From an uncultured Oribacterium sp. (lineage in GTDB: Bacteria > Bacillota > Clostridia > Lachnospirales > Lachnospiraceae), in assembly GCA_934279105.1 (NCBI GenBank), contig CAKQWR010000121.1:1-5997 (forward strand): a DNA stretch of 5,997 nucleotides, in the 5' to 3' direction. Below the pieces are notes generated by a model. It saw only the letters and a list, made by a program, of their open reading frames with translations. It was not told where the DNA came from and ran no database searches. Below are positions 5,673 to 5,997 of this stretch, in pieces. A program made the translations under genes and the position numbers. Position 1 is the first letter of the stretch; each line of letters begins with the position of its first letter.

Positions 5673-5806
5673 AAAATATAAAATCGGACCGCAAGAAGCA
5701 CTAAGCTCCTTCCAATCGGCGAGTTTCCTTGATGGAAACTTGCCGTTGGAAGGAGGGCTTAGGAAAAATGACTCTAAGTGCTTCTAAAAAGTCCGATTTT
5801 TATTTT
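5673..5806 (+). terminator. Large nested palindrome, probable terminator of the two-component operon or palindromic mobile repeat
   Basis: Outer arms AAAATATAAAATCGGAC (5673-5689) and GTCCGATTTTTATTTT (5791-5806) are near-perfect complements. Inside them AGAAGCACT (5694-5702) pairs with AGTGCTTCT (5777-5785). TCCTTCCAA (5707-5715) pairs with TTGGAAGGA (5746-5754). CGGCGAGTTTCC (5717-5728) pairs with GGAAACTTGCCG (5734-5745) around a 5-base loop, with one G-U. A side arm CTTAG/CTAAG (5758-5762, 5774-5778) may compete with these or form a three-way junction. The T-rich end on both strands would allow termination in both directions. At about 134 bases with layered arms it is much larger than a normal terminator, so a miniature inverted-repeat element acting as a terminator is a real alternative. 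Confidence 0.65.
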
Positions 5807-5913
5807 CCATCATCCTCTTCATATGACTTCTGATGCCAGCCCCTCCCGCCTCGTCCCACTGACTCCGGTCCTCTCCCAGGCATGGCGAAACCATCACCGA
5901 AACGTCAACGCAA
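5807..5913. other. Non-coding stretch between the two hairpins
   Basis: Pyrimidine-rich on the plus strand around 5811-5880. No open frame with coding character, no RNA gene and no repeat was found. Confidence 0.45.
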
Positions 5914-5962
5914 GAAAACAAAAGAGGAGTGGGCTTCCGATGCCCGCTCCTCTTTCGTTTTC
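5914..5962. terminator. Strong bidirectional intrinsic terminator
   Basis: AAAGAGGAGTGGGC (5921-5934) pairs with GCCCGCTCCTCTTT (5942-5955), with one G-U type pair, around the 7-base loop TTCCGAT. The stem continues, after one mismatch, through GAAAAC (5914-5919) and GTTTTC (5957-5962). T-rich runs follow the GC-rich core on both strands. It suits convergent transcription: back-up for the kinase operon from the left and a terminator for a gene arriving on the minus strand from beyond the right edge. Confidence 0.8.
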
Positions 5963-5974
5963 TATATTCAGTTG

Positions 5975-5997
5975 TCACGAAGCTCTGCTCACGAAAG
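5975..5997 (-). CDS. Possible 3' end of a minus-strand gene entering from the right
   Basis: Reading from the right edge on the minus strand, one frame ends at a TGA (5977-5975) after only a few codons (about FVSRAS), 12 bases before the terminator at 5914-5962. That position is typical of a gene end, but so few codons cannot establish coding. A reverse frame that runs on through the terminator hairpin is less plausible. Confidence 0.2.

Noticed and set aside
5784..5978. Minus-strand open frame of 64 codons at the right end
   Set aside because: It reads straight through the strong terminator hairpin at 5914-5962 and into the arm of the large palindrome, with no recognisable protein features.

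Overview
The window looks like chromosome of a Gram-positive-type bacterium, most likely Bacillota (clostridial or erysipelotrichial). The evidence is strong GGAG-type ribosome binding sites, a secreted S-layer-homology (SLH) protein, a HlyD/MacA-type adaptor of the kind found with Gram-positive ABC exporters, and an OmpR-type regulator paired with a two-transmembrane histidine kinase. Base composition looks balanced by eye. I cannot name a genus.

Layout. Bases 1-1835 (minus) hold a membrane-fusion/adaptor protein whose C-terminus runs off the left edge. Upstream of it in the same direction (1987-3090, minus) is a secreted SLH-domain protein. Bases 3091-3530 are a 440-base divergent control region. 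Then on the plus strand come a response regulator (3531-4202) and its histidine kinase (4300-5604). The last 393 bases hold no recognised gene. They contain a large nested palindrome (about 5673-5806), which probably ends the two-component operon, and a second terminator hairpin (5914-5962) that could work in both directions.

How it fits together. The most informative signal is in the divergent region. Two copies of a direct-repeat box, TTCAGCAnnnTTTCAG (half-sites 11 bases apart), lie in opposite orientations. Each is followed after exactly 10 bases by TAGAATG. This is the arrangement known for PhoB-type activators, in which the operator takes the place of the -35 element. The simplest reading is that the response regulator activates its own operon and the opposite SLH/adaptor operon from paired promoters. 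The window would then be a self-regulating envelope-stress or export module: sensor kinase, regulator, operator pair, SLH protein, adaptor and, probably just beyond the left edge, a MacB-like ABC ATPase/permease.

Other points. The adaptor contains a tandem duplication of its whole core plus a long disordered insert. Both predicted transcripts have long leaders with potential secondary structure, including a sequence exactly complementary to the response regulator's Shine-Dalgarno. No tRNA, rRNA, CRISPR array or transposase gene was seen.
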